A stretch of 64,000 nucleotides of DNA from Agrostemma githago (lineage: Eukaryota > Streptophyta > Magnoliopsida > Caryophyllales > Caryophyllaceae): contig OY288251.1 of assembly GCA_958450325.1 (NCBI GenBank), forward strand, positions 63,381,666 through 63,445,665. The letters are read 5' to 3'. Made by a program: the position numbers and the translations under genes. Below are positions 48,175-61,264 of this stretch, piece after piece. The first letter of the stretch is position 1. Every line of letters begins with the position of its first letter. The notes under the pieces are model-generated. The model had not been told where the DNA came from. It made no database searches and was given only the letters and a program-made list of their open reading frames with translations.

Positions 48175-51100
48175 TGTGGACATGACATAGGTCCACCCCG
48201 ACGCGGCCACGCGCGGGTTTGGGGAGGCGAATGAATCTCCATATGAGATGGTCAAATTGAATTTTAAATCGAAGTAGGAGTCGCCACCGAACTTTGTGGG
48301 AGTTCGGACCCGTTCGAACCCACTCTACGTCGTAGTGGGCCATATACAAAATATGGCCCATTTCCGATGTCAGAGTTTATCGGGTTCGTCCCTTAGCATT
48401 TGATACCGATACCGACATTATCGGATATCGTGTATTGAATGACTCTCGTTGCCAATGGATTCGGACATCCGGAAACCATGGTTCTGAGTAAGGGGTGAGG
48501 GTACGTGTTGGGAAGTTCACTAAGAACACCCAACCCCGCCCGCACTTAGCGGCCTTTACTAAGATATCGTTCGTTTTTGGTGTACACGTGTTAGTTCGAT
48601 AGTTGAATGATATGCAAACATTATTTTCACTAAGCATGTGAGAGAAGAAAAAATAAATGGGTTGCTAAGTCGTTTAATGCATCTTAAACCAATAACGTCA
48701 AAGTTATTTTAGCATGTGAAGTTCGTTTTAGTCTAATAAAACAATAGAAACAAACTGCTACAAACACGAGAAAACGAGTTAGTAACGATTGAATAAATCG
48801 AATAAAGATGCAAATACGATAATATGTCATGATTTTGAAAAAGGTTTATGACACGTGATGGATTAACACGTGTTGACCGAGGTCGAAAAAGTATTTATCG
48901 AAATCTGAAAATATGTCGCGAAAGTCGCTATTTTATGTAAGGAACGAAAAGAATAAAAGACGAGAAAGCGAAGAAAAAGGGTCGGCCTTCCAGGCTCTCG
49001 CGCGAGTCGCCTGGCAGGAGCGCGACTCGCGCGGGAGTCTGTCCCGCTTTTTTATTTTTCGAAAATCGTCAATTTTTATAAATCGCGTACAAATATGGAT
49101 TAATTTATACTCGATTTATATTTTCGATATTCGTCGTTGTGGACATGACATAGGTCCACCCCGACGCGGCCACGCGTGGGTTTGGGGCGGCGAATGAATC
49201 TCCATATAGGAATGGATCGAATTGAAATTTAAATCGAAGTTGGAGTCGCCACCGAACTTTGTGGGAGTTCGGGCCCGTTCGAACCCACTCTATGTCGTAG
49301 TCGGCCGTGTACAAAATACGGCCCATTTCCGATGTCAGAGTTTATTGGGTTCGTCCCTTAGCATTTGATACCGATACGGATATCGTGTCTTGAATGACTC
49401 TCGTTGCCAATGGTTTCGGACATCCGGAAACCGAGGTTCTGAGTAAGGGGTGAGGTTACGTGTTGGGAAGCCCACGAAGGACACCCAACCCCGCCCGCAC
49501 ATTAGCGGCCTCTACTAGGATATCGTTTGATTTTTGAATACGCGCGTTAGTTGAACGATGAATGATATGCAAACATTGTTTTCCTAAGCATGTGAATAAT
49601 TGAATGGGTTGCTACGTCGTTTAATGCATGAAAATTAACGTCAAAGTTGTATTTTAGCATGCGAGGTTCGTTTTAGTATAATAAAACAAATGATGAAAAG
49701 AAATTGCTAAGAAGATGAACAAACGTGTTAGTGACGATTGAATAAATCGAATGAAAATATGAATGCGATGAATAATGTAAAAATATGTCGAGATCTGAAA
49801 TATCGCTAAAAAGACACTGTTTTGCCCAAAAAACGATGTTCAAAAAATAATAAAAAAAGAAGGTCGCGCTCCAGCCTGTCGGGCGACTCGCCCGAGTCAG
49901 GCGCGACTCGCCCGAGTAGGCGACCCGCCCGGGACGCGCGCGACTCGCGTCCCGGTCTATTTTCGAAATTGATTTTTTTGAAAAAGCGATGATTTTATTA
50001 AATCGCGTACAAATATTGCACAATTTGCACTCGACTTAATATTCTCGACGTTCGTCATATTCGATATTCGATTATGAAATCGATATCGAATATTCGGAAA
50101 AGATGAAAAAGAGTTTTAAGAAATTGTTTTGTAGAAAAAAACGACGTTTAAGGAAAATCGAGAAAGCGAAGAATAGAGGGCCGTGGATCAGACCTCCGTG
50201 CGAGTCGCCTGGGAGTGGCGCGGCTCGCGCGGATTGCTCTCCCGGTTCGGTTTTTTGAGAAATCGTTAATTTTGCTAGATCGCGTATAAATATGAATTAA
50301 TTTATACTTGATCTATGATCTCGATATTCGTCCTATTCGATATTCGATTATGAAATCGATATCGAATATTCGGAATGATCTTTTAGAAAAGGTTTTATAA
50401 AGTTGTTTTGAAAAGAAATTTGAATGAAACGGAAAAAATGTTAGTTCTTTCCGCTTTAGAATCGTTGTATTTTGTAAAAAAGTGACGATTTTTAGCATCA
50501 ACGAGATTAATGTAATTCTTTTAATACGATATTCGATTAGAGAATCGGTAGCATATTTTTAAGAATATTCGTTAATATGAAAATAGTTTTTAGTAATTTT
50601 GATATTAGAAATAAAAAATGATGAACGACCCGTAAAAAAAATGATGACGACGCGAGACGCACGAAAAAACGAGAAGAAGGAGAGAAGAGAAGTCGGGTTT
50701 GATTACACCCTCAACCTACATGCTTTTGTTAACTCGGATCGGGGCTCGTCGGAATGTGGCTAAGGCACGGAAGCGTCGGGTTAATGTCGGTGAGTTGGTG
50801 GTTCGGTTTGGATGTACAAAGGGTGACGGGTATAGGCCGGTTTTTGTAGTCTCGGGTTACACTATCGGTTTCTCGATGCTAAGTGTGTCGGATTTATGAA
50901 TTGTGTACGGATGTAGAATGTCGGGAATTGTATGAATTAAATTGTGTGTGAATAATGTGTATGAAAATTGTGTGATGTATGATTCATGCTAGAGGGTCCT
51001 ATTTATAGGAGTAGAGGTAGCCTTGCTTGTACGACAAGAAATACCAATCGGGATAGGAAATGTAAGAGGTTGAGACGGGCGAGGATTCCGTTACTTGGCA

Positions 51101-52971
51101 AAGAAGAAAGGGAACCTCGGCTGAATGCAGCCTGCTCGGCCGAGTGTCCTACGCTCGGTCGAGTATTTGATTCGGTATTCGGATAGAATTCCTACTTGAG
51201 ATCGAATTCTACCTTTAACGGAATTGTTTGATATTTGTATAGCTGATTTTTTGTAGTATTCGACTCTACGCCGGACTCGTGAGGTGACACGGCCTGCTCA
51301 CGTGTCTCAAAAATATCTCTGACCGGGTTTTTGACTCGGTCGTTAAAAGACGGTTTTACCCCCGGTGTCGGATTCGACCCAAATTAGTCTTATTTGACTC
51401 GAAACGACCCACTTGGCCTGAATTTGAGGTTGGTTTTGTGAATTTGTACTCCGTAAAAAGCCCAAGCCAAATATCCATGATTTCGAGCCCATTTCCGAGT
51501 ACGTTAAAGCACGTTTGCGTCCGATCATCATCGGGTGTTTGTCGGAAACTGCTATAGACACCTGGCGGTCAAAATGTGGGTGTCTACAGTCGTATTCGAT
51601 ATTCGATTATGAAATCGATATCAAATAATTAGAATGATTTTAGAAAAAGTGAAAAAAGTGTTTTGAAAATTGTTTTGAAAAAGAAAAGAAATTGGACGAA
51701 AAGAAGAAAAAAATGTTAATTCTCTCCGCGTTAAAATCGTCGTATTTTGTTTAAAAAGATGTAACGATTTTTTAGCATCAACGTGATTTAATTTAGTCCT
51801 TGTTTAATACGATATTTGATTAAAGAATCGATATCGTATTTTAAGAACGTTTATATATGAAAATAGTTTTTATAGTATCGATATTAGAAAATAAAAAAAG
51901 ATGCGATGACGACCCATATTAAAAAGAAACGGACCGACACAACGACGCAAAAAACGGAAAAACGTGAAAAAGGAAGAGAAAGGGAAAGAATCGGTTTGAT
52001 TTTACACCCTCAACCTACATGCTTTGTTTTCTCGGAAAAGTGCTCGTCGGACAGTGGCTTAGGTACGGGAGCTTTGAGACGATGTGGGTGAGTTTAGGAT
52101 GGTGTATTTGGACGTGTGAAGTGATGGGTTTCGGCCGGCTTGTGGGGTCGGGTCGTCGGGCTGATTTTGACAGTATTTTGATGCCTCTTTGGATGTATGG
52201 ATGTTATGGGATTATATGTAACGAAGGTGTATGATTATGAATTGTAGATGTGTGTGACAGATAATTGATCGAGGTGTTGATGATGAATGATGAATCGATG
52301 TTATGTTATGAATTGTTGGTAATTGATTCGTTGGTAATTGATGCTAGAAGGTGTGACGGGAAGGTCCTATTTATAGGATGACTAACTTGCAAAGGAAGAA
52401 AGAGTAACCAGTCGGGTTGAGGTAGGAGTCCGTCTAAGGATAGGAATAAGTAATTTGAGTGGAAATTCCGTTGCTTGGTGAGGAAGCAATGTACCTCGGC
52501 TGAAATGGGGCTGCTTGGCCGAGTTATTTGATGCTCGGTCGAATACTTGATTTGGTATTCGGACAGGATTCCTACTTGGGATCGAATTCTATCCTTAAAC
52601 GGATTTGTTTAATATTTTGCGAGGCTGATTTTTTGTAGTATTTGAGTCCAAACCGGACGTGTGAGGTGTCACGGCTGGTCCGTTTTTCTCGGGAAATATC
52701 TTTGACTGGGTTTTGACTCGGTCGCTAAAAGACGGTTTTGCCCCTGGTGCCGGATTCGACCCAAATTAGTCTTATTTGACTCGAAACGACCCAGTGGGCC
52801 TGGATTTGAAGTTGGTTTTGTAAGATTTGTACTCTGTAATAAGCCTAAACCAAATGTCCATGATTTCGAGCCCATATCCGAGTCCATCAAAGCACGTTTG
52901 CGTCCAATCATCATCGGGTGTTTGGCGGGAACTACTATAGACATCTGGCGGTCAAAATGTGAGTGTCTACA
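48175..52971 (-). mobile_element. Nested solo LTR 2, TSD ATGTT
   Basis: Begins TGTGGACATG and ends GAGTGTCTACA at 52971; flanks are ATGTT at 48170-48174 and 52972-52976. Its own sequence is 48175-49137 plus 51594-52971, interrupted by LTR 3. It closely resembles the copy at 7781. Confidence 0.95.
49138..51588 (-). mobile_element. Nested solo LTR 3 (innermost), TSD GTCGT
   Basis: Uninterrupted, 2451 bases, flanks GTCGT at 49133-49137 and 51589-51593. The flanking sequence reads on across the insertion as LTR 2 (TTCGATATTCGTCGT then ATTCGATATTCG), matching the uninterrupted copy at about 8955. It is the youngest of the three by order. Confidence 0.95.
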
Positions 52972-53529
52972 ATGTTCATTTAAATGCGATAAATGACTAA
53001 CATCGAAAATAAAAGCTCGTAAATAAATTACAAATTACGCGGGCGTAAATACAACCCGGAATTACAATACAACAAGTGATAAAAAAATAAAGGATTAGAA
53101 ACGGTAAACATTGACCATAAACGGACCCGTAAATAGTAAATGTAAGCTAGACTGTAAATTGAATAACCGGACGAACTTCGATCAAGTACACATTATATTG
53201 TGTATCGATCGGAAGACGAAGACTTTTAATACGCGTTTAGCGTACGGGACCGAAGCGTAGGGCTAGCTTGATCCCGGGTCTCGTAGTCTTGTCCCATCCT
53301 ATCACGGTGGATTAGAAAGGTCTCGACTTATCGAGTATCGGATACGACTAAAGAGTCGTCGACACTAGACTAGTTGCACGAGACAACACTCAAAGTCGTA
53401 AAAAACGATGAAATAAAATAAAATGTGATGTATTAGTTTTGCGTAGGGAAGCACGTGATTGAATTAACATGTGACGACTAAAAGTCGTAAATATGACTTG
53501 TCGGGACCTTGTATCACGTTTCGGCTCAC

Positions 53530-54950
53530 GTTGGTGGCCTACAGGGGTCACTCGATCGAGTTAATGAGGGGACTCGATCGAGTGCCCTTCGTGAGGAAAT
53601 CCCTGCCCATTTTTGAGGGGGTCACTCAATCGAGTGGCCCTTAGGCACTCGGTCGAGTGCCCTCTGTATGAGTGACATCTCGTTTCGTAATTTTTACATT
53701 TCGAATAGAAATGTAGTCATGCTAAATATGAATATCATTCGATTTATATTAGCTTGACTCTCGAGGACTCACCATATTCGACGTTCGGTTATGGAACCAA
53801 CATCTAATATTTAGAGTGGAATTTGTAAAATTGAATTTGATCGAACTAGAATGAATATCGACTCCCTCCGTGTCACGATGTCGTAATCAATCCTTTCGGA
53901 CCGTGTGACGATCGATTCAGCGTCAACGAGTTTCGTGCTAGTCCAATTATCGATGACTCTTTTAGACGTGATATTCGACTACGGAGTCGATATCATGCCT
54001 TTAGAGTAAGACTTTGAAAAATGGCGTCTAATATGTTTGACGACGAATCATCGCGATCTCATTATACTCTTAAGTGTCTAGGGCGGCGTGCCTCGAAAGA
54101 CGCCACCTCCAGTACGACTTGTCAAGGGATTATAACGGACTTTGGACGGGATTCGTCATCAAATGTACTTGACTCGAAAATTTGATTGTCGTCACAAACT
54201 TAGATCCTCCGCGTTTCGATGTCGTAATTCGGCTTTAAAGGCCTACGACTATCGATTTAGCGTCATAGGATGTTGTTCGAATCGATTTAAAATAATTTTG
54301 TTAAATAATTATACGCGATATTATTATGACAGAATATAAAAGAAACAATAATAAAATGTTAGATTGTTAGTATACGATAAAATAAAAGTTAGATGCGAAA
54401 AGTAAAGTGTTAGATGTTAGTAAATGGAAATTAAATGTTACGAAGTAGTAGTTAATAACAAGAATTAAATGTTAGTCATAGTTAGTAATTAATGTAAAAA
54501 ATGAAAAGAAAATTAGATTAGAGAAGCGGGATTTGGTACACCCTCAACCTACATGTTAATATCTCAGAAAACGGACTCGTAAAGTGTCATCGTAGGCACG
54601 TGAGCGGTTCGAGTATGTAGGGTGAGTTAGGATGTGTGATTAGGGAGAGGATGCTCTCGGTCTTTGACGAGTTTTGATCTCGGGATTGGATGTATGTGTA
54701 GTGTTCTCAAAATGTGAGAATTGAGGGTTGGTGATATGTGTTGTGTGTGTTGAGGTGAAAAATGATGGTGAAAGGTGGTGATCTGAATGAAGAGAAGTGG
54801 GGTGTATTTATAGGCTTTACCCCGTCCATGGATCCCTCGATCGAGTGGCCCTAAGTGTACTCGATCGATTGGCTTCGCAAATGGGTGCCTGTGTGTTTTT
54901 CGTAGGTGCACTCGATCGAGTGATCTTATGGCACTCGATCGAGTAGGTTC
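53530..54950. repeat. CACTCGATCGAGTG palindrome clusters in LTR 1
   Basis: Two clusters (about 53545-53670 and 54835-54950), with four or more near-copies each of CACTCGATCGAGTG. The same slot in LTRs 2, 3 and the 7781 copy carries CTCGGCCGAG and CTCGGTCGAG variants. Confidence 0.85.
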
Positions 54951-55389
54951 AACCGAGTGAGAGGTTTAAGGGAAAGTCAAGATTTGATTCTTTGACTTTG
55001 ATTTGGTTGTTTCATTTGCTTTGACTTTATATTTGGACGCATGCAAGGCTGGTTTCGTCTCGGGTTTCGGCTTTGACCGGGTTTTGACTCGGTCACAAAA
55101 GACGGTTTTATTTTCGGTGACGTTTTTGACTCAAATTAGTCTCATTTTATTGGAAACGACACACTGAGTCTGAATTTGAGGTCGATTTTTAGAGATTTGT
55201 ACTCTGCTAAGCGTCCACGTTGGATACTATTGGTTCCGAGTCCGTATTTGAGCGTATTAAAGCATGTTTACATCCGATCATCATCAAGTGTTTTGTTGGA
55301 AACTGCTATAGACACTAGCAGGCAAAATACGGGTGTCTACACTATACAATGAACATTAACATGGTTTATGTACACCTAGTCTGATACAC

Positions 55390-55960
55390 TCATGCAGTCG
55401 AAGTGGTGGAGAAGCGAACGTTAAGACTAGACCGAAAATCGTCAAATAAAGCCTTAGGGAGTCCTTTGGTGAAAATGTCAGCGCATTGGTAATAACGTGA
55501 AGGGACATGCAAAATCTTTAACTGACCGAGGGCAACCTTTTCGCGAACAAATGTATCCATTTCATTGTGTTTCGTGCGTTGATGGTTGACATGATTACCG
55601 ACAAGATAGATACCACGCACGTTGTCATAATATATGATAGTGGGTTTGATGAGGGGACAATGGAGCTTAAGGAGGAGGTTTCGGAGCCAACAAGTCTCTG
55701 CGATGGTGTTACCAATGCCACGATACTCGGCTTCAATGCTGGAGCAAGACATGGTGGGTTGTCGTTTGGAGCAAGATATGTTGTCACCTAAGTACACACA
55801 ATAGCCCTAAGTAGATCGATGGGTGTTAGGGCAGTCGCCTCAATCTGCATCGGAGTAAGCGATAAGTGATCTCATAGAAGAAGGCCGGATGGTGATGCTA
55901 TGGGTAGCGGTATCATGGATATAGCGCAAGATCAGATATGTTTTAGGGCCGCCAGATGTG
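55390..55960 (-). pseudogene. Ty1/copia RNase H and upstream pol, broken
   Basis: Minus-strand translation reads SLIAYSDAD, GDCPNTHRST, GYCVYLGDN, then QPTMSCSSIEAEYRGI, ETCWLRNLLLKLHCP, YYDNVRGIYL, HQRTKHNEMD and LHVPSRYYQCADIFTKGLP. This is the standard copia RNase H with its acidic residues. At least two in-frame stops (near 55820 and 55850) break it upstream. It lacks integrase and the rest of pol. It ends at 55390, just before the inferred 3' LTR. Confidence 0.9.
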
Positions 55961-56976
55961 TTTCACGGGATCGTGCATATACATTATACATGCATATACC
56001 CGTTGGATCGCAAATGCAAGGTCTGGACGAGTAAATGTAAAATATTAGAGAGTACCGACAAGGCTACAATATAGAGTCAGATCGACAACAGAGGAGCCTA
56101 TGGTGGAGCTAAGTTTGGCCTACGTGTCAACGATCCTCATCAGTAATGTCAAGATTCAAATTTTTTGATTGTTTTAATAATTTGTGTGATTTATTAGTGA
56201 TCTAGAATTCATAGATAGATTGTTTTACTAAACTTTGGGCCTAACGTTAGTCATCCATGATATCACAAGGGTGATGTCATTAGAGAAGTCTCTCTAAGTC
56301 AACTATCGGTTATCTCTAAGTCAACTATCGGTTACCCGTGAAGGGGATTGACCGATGTGTGACATCCCAATTTAGATAGCCGAACCTATATGCCTGGGGA
56401 TTTATTCCCATCAAATTACCCCAGGGGAGTTGGATACTAAATTGCATAAAGACGCTGAGGAAATTATGCTATGCTTAGTTAGTTCACTGCAAAATCAGAT
56501 TGATACAAGACGTTAGATGAAATTATGAAGGGGTTTAAATGATCCTTATTTACCGGTTCACTTATTTGCCCCCAATTGAGTTATGTATCACAAACCCAAT
56601 TTAGCCACAAAATGATCTACTCACCTGGTCCTGGTGGTAGTATGATAAGTGAAACCCTTGTGTTACCTAAACTTTGAAGACAGCATATATAATAGGGTAA
56701 TAGGTAAACAAAAGCACTTGTAATTTGAAAGAACTTGTAAAACAAATCATTGACAGAGACTAGCTGTAATGTTTGTTGCCTAGTAGTAATTCATACAACT
56801 ACAACTGAACAAACGGAAAGACAAGACAGGAAACTAGAAAACCATTTTAAAGTTAATTAATCCCACGCCTAAACTTTGATAAATATAAACTACTTTCCAT
56901 AATTTCCAATCACAACTACTAATACTTAGAGATGTGAATGATTAACAGGATGATGAAAGAGCAATAACTTTGACAG
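55961..56976. other. Intergenic DNA between copia remnant and AHL gene
   Basis: The left part, to about 56160, may still be decayed copia sequence. A 25-base direct repeat TCTCTAAGTCAACTATCGGTTA lies near 56293-56335. The right part holds the 3' UTR and downstream region of the AHL gene. No other gene was recognised. Confidence 0.5.
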
Positions 56977-59900
56977 TTAAAGACCAGATACTGAGACGTT
57001 AATGTCAGGGTACCGTCGTTCTGAGCCATTGTTCCATTCTCGCGTCTCATGTGAAGTATCCATGCTGTCATCTGCTTCACTGTGGCTATGCGCCGGCATT
57101 GATGTTGGTGGGCCAGCTTCATGATAATGGTGCATGGATTGTGTGTTTGGTATTTCTGCAGCCATTTGGTTCGGAAGGGTGGATGACATTGTCGCCGTAT
57201 AAGAATCTCGAAGATACTTTCTCTTCTGCACTTTATTATAACCATTTGGCACAAAAGTCCCAGCCACCACCTGACACAAAGATACCCGTAACTGAGGAAT
57301 CAAGGTTTGTAGTGTGGGAAAGTTACAGTCTATCACCTTGGTGCCACAGGTTGTGGTTGATTTAAATTTGCATCACAATAAAGAAAAAGTGAATTAATAA
57401 CAAACCTAAATTTGTAAAATCTTGTGGAGCCAAAGTGAAACTTTTATAGCATCATAATACCAGAATGAAGTTTGTAGTTCAATCAACAAAATGAGTATTT
57501 CTTTGAAAATATATACATTGCTGAGATTTATGACCGATTTTGAAGCCAGAGATCATAGGGTAAATTAGGGACATACTTGAATAGGGTTCGCAGCAATAAT
57601 CCAGCCAGCAACGCTACCACCAACCACACGGCCATCGGGACCCGCTATCGCGATGCTTAGTCCACCAGTCTTGCTTGTTATTCCACCAGCCTCACACACT
57701 GTGTATGATCCACTTAAAGACAATATTTCAAACCGGCCCTGCATCACTCATTTGTTGGAATCAAATACGATCTTATGGTTATGCACTACAACGAGAAAAA
57801 GTATATCCATTATATAGGTGTGTTCTGTTTGCTGGTATAAACAAGAAGCCATCTGTTCTGGTAGTATAAGGACATAAGGTAACTCGACAACTTATAAGTT
57901 ACAATTTACATTTGTGTCAGATAATAGTTTAACTCATTGCATCATATTCTCAAATCAGTATCATAATGCATTACAACAAGAGGATGATGACCCACATAAC
58001 GTCTTCAAGCCCTGCATCACGTATTTACAACAAGTGTACATCCCAACTTAAGTGTTGAGTTTTGTGCCATAAACAAGAAGCTATTTGTTTTGGTAGTATA
58101 AGGTACTGAAGCTTGAATAAGATAATTTTTACATTTGTGTCAAAATACAATTTCCAGCATTGCATGCTCTTCTCCAATCTATAGCAAATAAGGTGACTTA
58201 ATTATATTTGGTGGAAATGGAACCGCAAACACAATTTGATGTTGATAGGTTTTGAGCTCAGGTCATGAGTACCACCCTCAATGACTTTACCATCTAAGGT
58301 AATTCACATTTACTATAACCAAGACTTTGACCAACAGACTTCACTTCATTGTTGCAAAATAAAGCAAGTTTCAACCTTTGCTGCGGGAAATACCCTGGAT
58401 GTTATGGAATATAGAGGATAGCACCAACGGACTACTGTTTCAGAATTCAGACCTCCCAACTCAGAATAATAGGCAAATATATGGAAACAATAAGGCTTGT
58501 TCAAGCTAAACTAAACTTCAGGAAAGGACTCCAGGATAAATCAGAAATTAGGATACAATTAGAAGGAATAGATTCCTCCACAAAGCAACTTCACCCTGTA
58601 AACTTTGCAACTCATAAGGAATGTCCCTCAGCCTCATTAGATGGGAATTAGTTGTTTCGATACTGAACTCCTAGATTTGAAGAATCAATACCATATGCGA
58701 CTTGCATGAGCACTCCGCTCACCAGCAGCATTACTGATGCTATATCACGGCAGCAAATTACACGGTTTGGTCTCAAGGAAATCTAAATGTGTTATGGCTA
58801 TGGGCACATGTACAATTACCGGGGTATTCAACAATGATTCATACAGTACACCTGAGGGGGATAAACTAATTCTCGTGGATGTCTACTTGCCAGGCTGTCC
58901 ATTAAAACTGGAGAAGCGAAGCAGCTATAGATGAAATAAGGATAAGAGAAGACCGGTAATGCAAGTCGCAGGAAGGCAGGATGTCCAGTCTTTAGGAATC
59001 CTTATAACTGGTTTGCTAATTTTTACCTACTGGATGGACAAAAGGTGTATACTTTAGCAAGACAAGTTTCTCCAATGAAACAGGCTTATACAAAAATTCA
59101 GCACATTACGGATACAATCAGTTCAATAACAAACAAGCTAGCTTTATATCGTTTATCACCATGCCATTAAAAGGATAAACAAAAAGAACTTCATACTAGC
59201 AAAATATTAATGGCTTTAGCAAATAAAGACAGCCTAAAATCTAAATATAACACTAGATATCTCTAATTGCATAGCTCCATTCAGTTCCTCATACACAAAT
59301 CCTTTTAACTGTACTCAAATTGAAAGGATTAAGTAATTAACAAATTCTAGGGTACTCTCTATTTATACCTCATATGTCAAAAGGCCTCCACCAGAAGATC
59401 CAGGTTGCCGGATAGTAACATTAGATATTGCTCCATTGGCAGAGAGAACGCAAACTCCTCGTGGAGCCTTGTGGCCGAGGGCATGAATTTTGGCTGCGAC
59501 GTCCTGATTGAGGGAAAACGATAGCAGTCAAAATAGGCAAAGTCACATTGCGACAACCATTTCTAAGACTCCTAATTTCTGATGACTGTCATGACTGTCA
59601 TGCTTGACCATGACATCACATTACGACCGCATGTAAATATTTTGAAGGTTTCAGCTATCCCATTATGTCACAGTGTCCACCGCCAAAATCAGGCTAAAAA
59701 CATCGTCTTTTGGTCCGGATTTGATGGAATGAAGCAAATGACTCACTAAAGTGCCCGTGTTTCTTCCTATCGAGACTTGAGAGGTACTCCCTCCATTCTT
59801 TTTCAGTTAGCCATGTTTCTAATATTTGGAATTGATCATATAGCCTCATGTTCGAATACAACATTTTGAATGCAAAATAACCGTTTTATCCTCATGCCAC

Positions 59901-61264
59901 ATTGCCACTCATGTGGGATAATCTGGAAAAAAAATTATCTCTTCGACCACCCTATTTTTTTCACTCTTATCTCCTCTCATAAAGCTTCACGCCAAAGTTT
60001 GTGAGGGTTAAATGAAAATTTTGAAGGTAGCGCGGGAATATATAATCGACACAATTTTCTTAAGGGGTCATCAGGTGTTTCTATTAAAAGGGCAAGGGTA
60101 CACAAAAGGGGCCGCCTTACAGTCCAAATACAACATATCCACGGCCTATTCAATTGATTTAGACCCGTTTAGACGGCAGTTCACCTTCAAAACTTCATGG
60201 CGGAAGACAAAGAAATAACCATTGGTGGGGAATGGGGAATTATTGAAGTAGTAAAGTAGGTAAAGGGTGGTTAGACTGAAATCAGAATGTGAAGATGAAG
60301 ATGAAAATCAGAAAAAAAAAAAAAAAAATGGTGATTGGGGCAGGCAATAAAGAGAGGCAGAATGGATCCATGTGAATATATACGCAGTAAGTCTCCCTCG
60401 TGACGCCATATCCGTCAGAAATTTATAACGGGTAAAATGTAAGCACGTAAGTGGGAAAAGACAACTCATGTGCTATCCACCAAGCATCATGCTTTTTGTC
60501 TTATCTATTCTATTTGACCCGTCACAAACAAGATTGGTGATATAGTCGTAATTGATTGGGGCTATGAAAATAGTAGAGTAATAGGGAGTGAGGATGCAGC
60601 AGCTTCAACACTTGGTTGACTGAATACACATACCTCTCCTGTCTGTACTGTTATGACATGTGGAGTGAAATCAACGCCAGCAGTCTCTGCAAATACTTCA
60701 CCTTCACACACACACACACATCATGCAAAAACCCTCTTTTAGATCTCTGTCTCAGTAAATGCATACAATTTCCTACAAACAACAACTACGACTGACAACA
60801 TTAACTCACTTTAGAACAACAACAACAACAAAACAATCATGAAAATAGAAGATGAAGAAAAGGTAAGTACTGATGGAGCAAGGCGCGAGTGGGTGGGAGT
60901 TAGCAGAGGCCGCCGCAGCAGCAGCTCTACCACTCCCACGGCCTTTTTTAGGGCCGCCGCCGAACTCAAAGGACGTGGTGGTGGAACTGGGAGCGGTAGG
61001 GGTCAAGCTAAACTCCGGCGAAAGGGCGGCGGCCTTGGCGGCTTTTCTGGCTACGGCGGCGGTGTACGCGGGGTTCAGGTTACCATTCTCGTCGAACTTC
61101 CTCGGCCTCCCTCTCTTCTTCTTCGCTCCCACATTCACCGATGCCGGATCTGCCGACATCGCCCCGCTGCTCCCGCCGCCAACGAAACTTATCGGGTTCG
61201 GCGACCCGCTGTCCGTGTTCTCCGGCGACCCCGATATCGTGCTCTCCTTTTCTTCCATTACCAC
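56977..61264 (-). CDS. AT-hook motif nuclear-localized protein (AHL, clade B)
   Basis: Exons 61264-60871, 60701-60634, 59503-59369, 57738-57577 and 57270-56977 join in frame to 350 aa with GT-AG introns. The AT-hook (48-57, KKKRGRPRKF) sits before the PPC/DUF296 domain (about 138-290), seen as DFTPHVITVQTGEDVAAKI, GVCVLSANGAISNVTIRQP, EGRFEILSLSGSYTV and GGSVAGWIIAANPIQVVAGTF. AHL proteins bind AT-rich DNA through the hook, and the PPC domain forms trimers; they act in the nucleus on chromatin and developmental genes. Presence of introns indicates clade B. A second hook is expected upstream of the PPC domain; here residues 106-113 read KKGRGSGR, lacking the RGRP core. The start at 61264 was taken as the first ATG; a second lies two codons later. 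Confidence 0.94.

Larger units (their letters stand above)
47643..55341 (-). mobile_element. Nested solo LTR 1 (outermost), TSD CTATA
   Basis: Begins TGTGGACATG at 47643 and ends GGTGTCTACA at 55341; flanks are CTATA at 47638-47642 and 55342-55346. Its own sequence is 47643-48174 plus 52977-55341; the remainder is LTR 2. It is the most diverged copy and carries CACTCGATCGAGTG-type palindromes (53545-53670 and 54835-54950). Confidence 0.93.
47450..55960 (-). mobile_element. Copia remnant: 3' LTR and RNase H, invaded by nested solo LTRs
   Basis: If 47643-55341 is removed, 47450-47642 joins 55347-55390. The left part has a minus-strand TATA box (GTATAAATAGG near 47548) and a leader-like stretch (ATTGAGCAAGTAATAAGGAAG). 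It may start near 55363 (TGTTAATG) and end near 47450 (GCGGAACA). The RNase H gene that precedes it lies at 55390-55960 on the same strand. The LTR limits are inferred and the right end of the element is not identified. Confidence 0.55.

Noticed and set aside
56293..56335. Short direct repeat TCTCTAAGTCAACTATCGG as an insertion footprint
   Set aside because: Adjacent repeats with no element between; simple slippage is enough.
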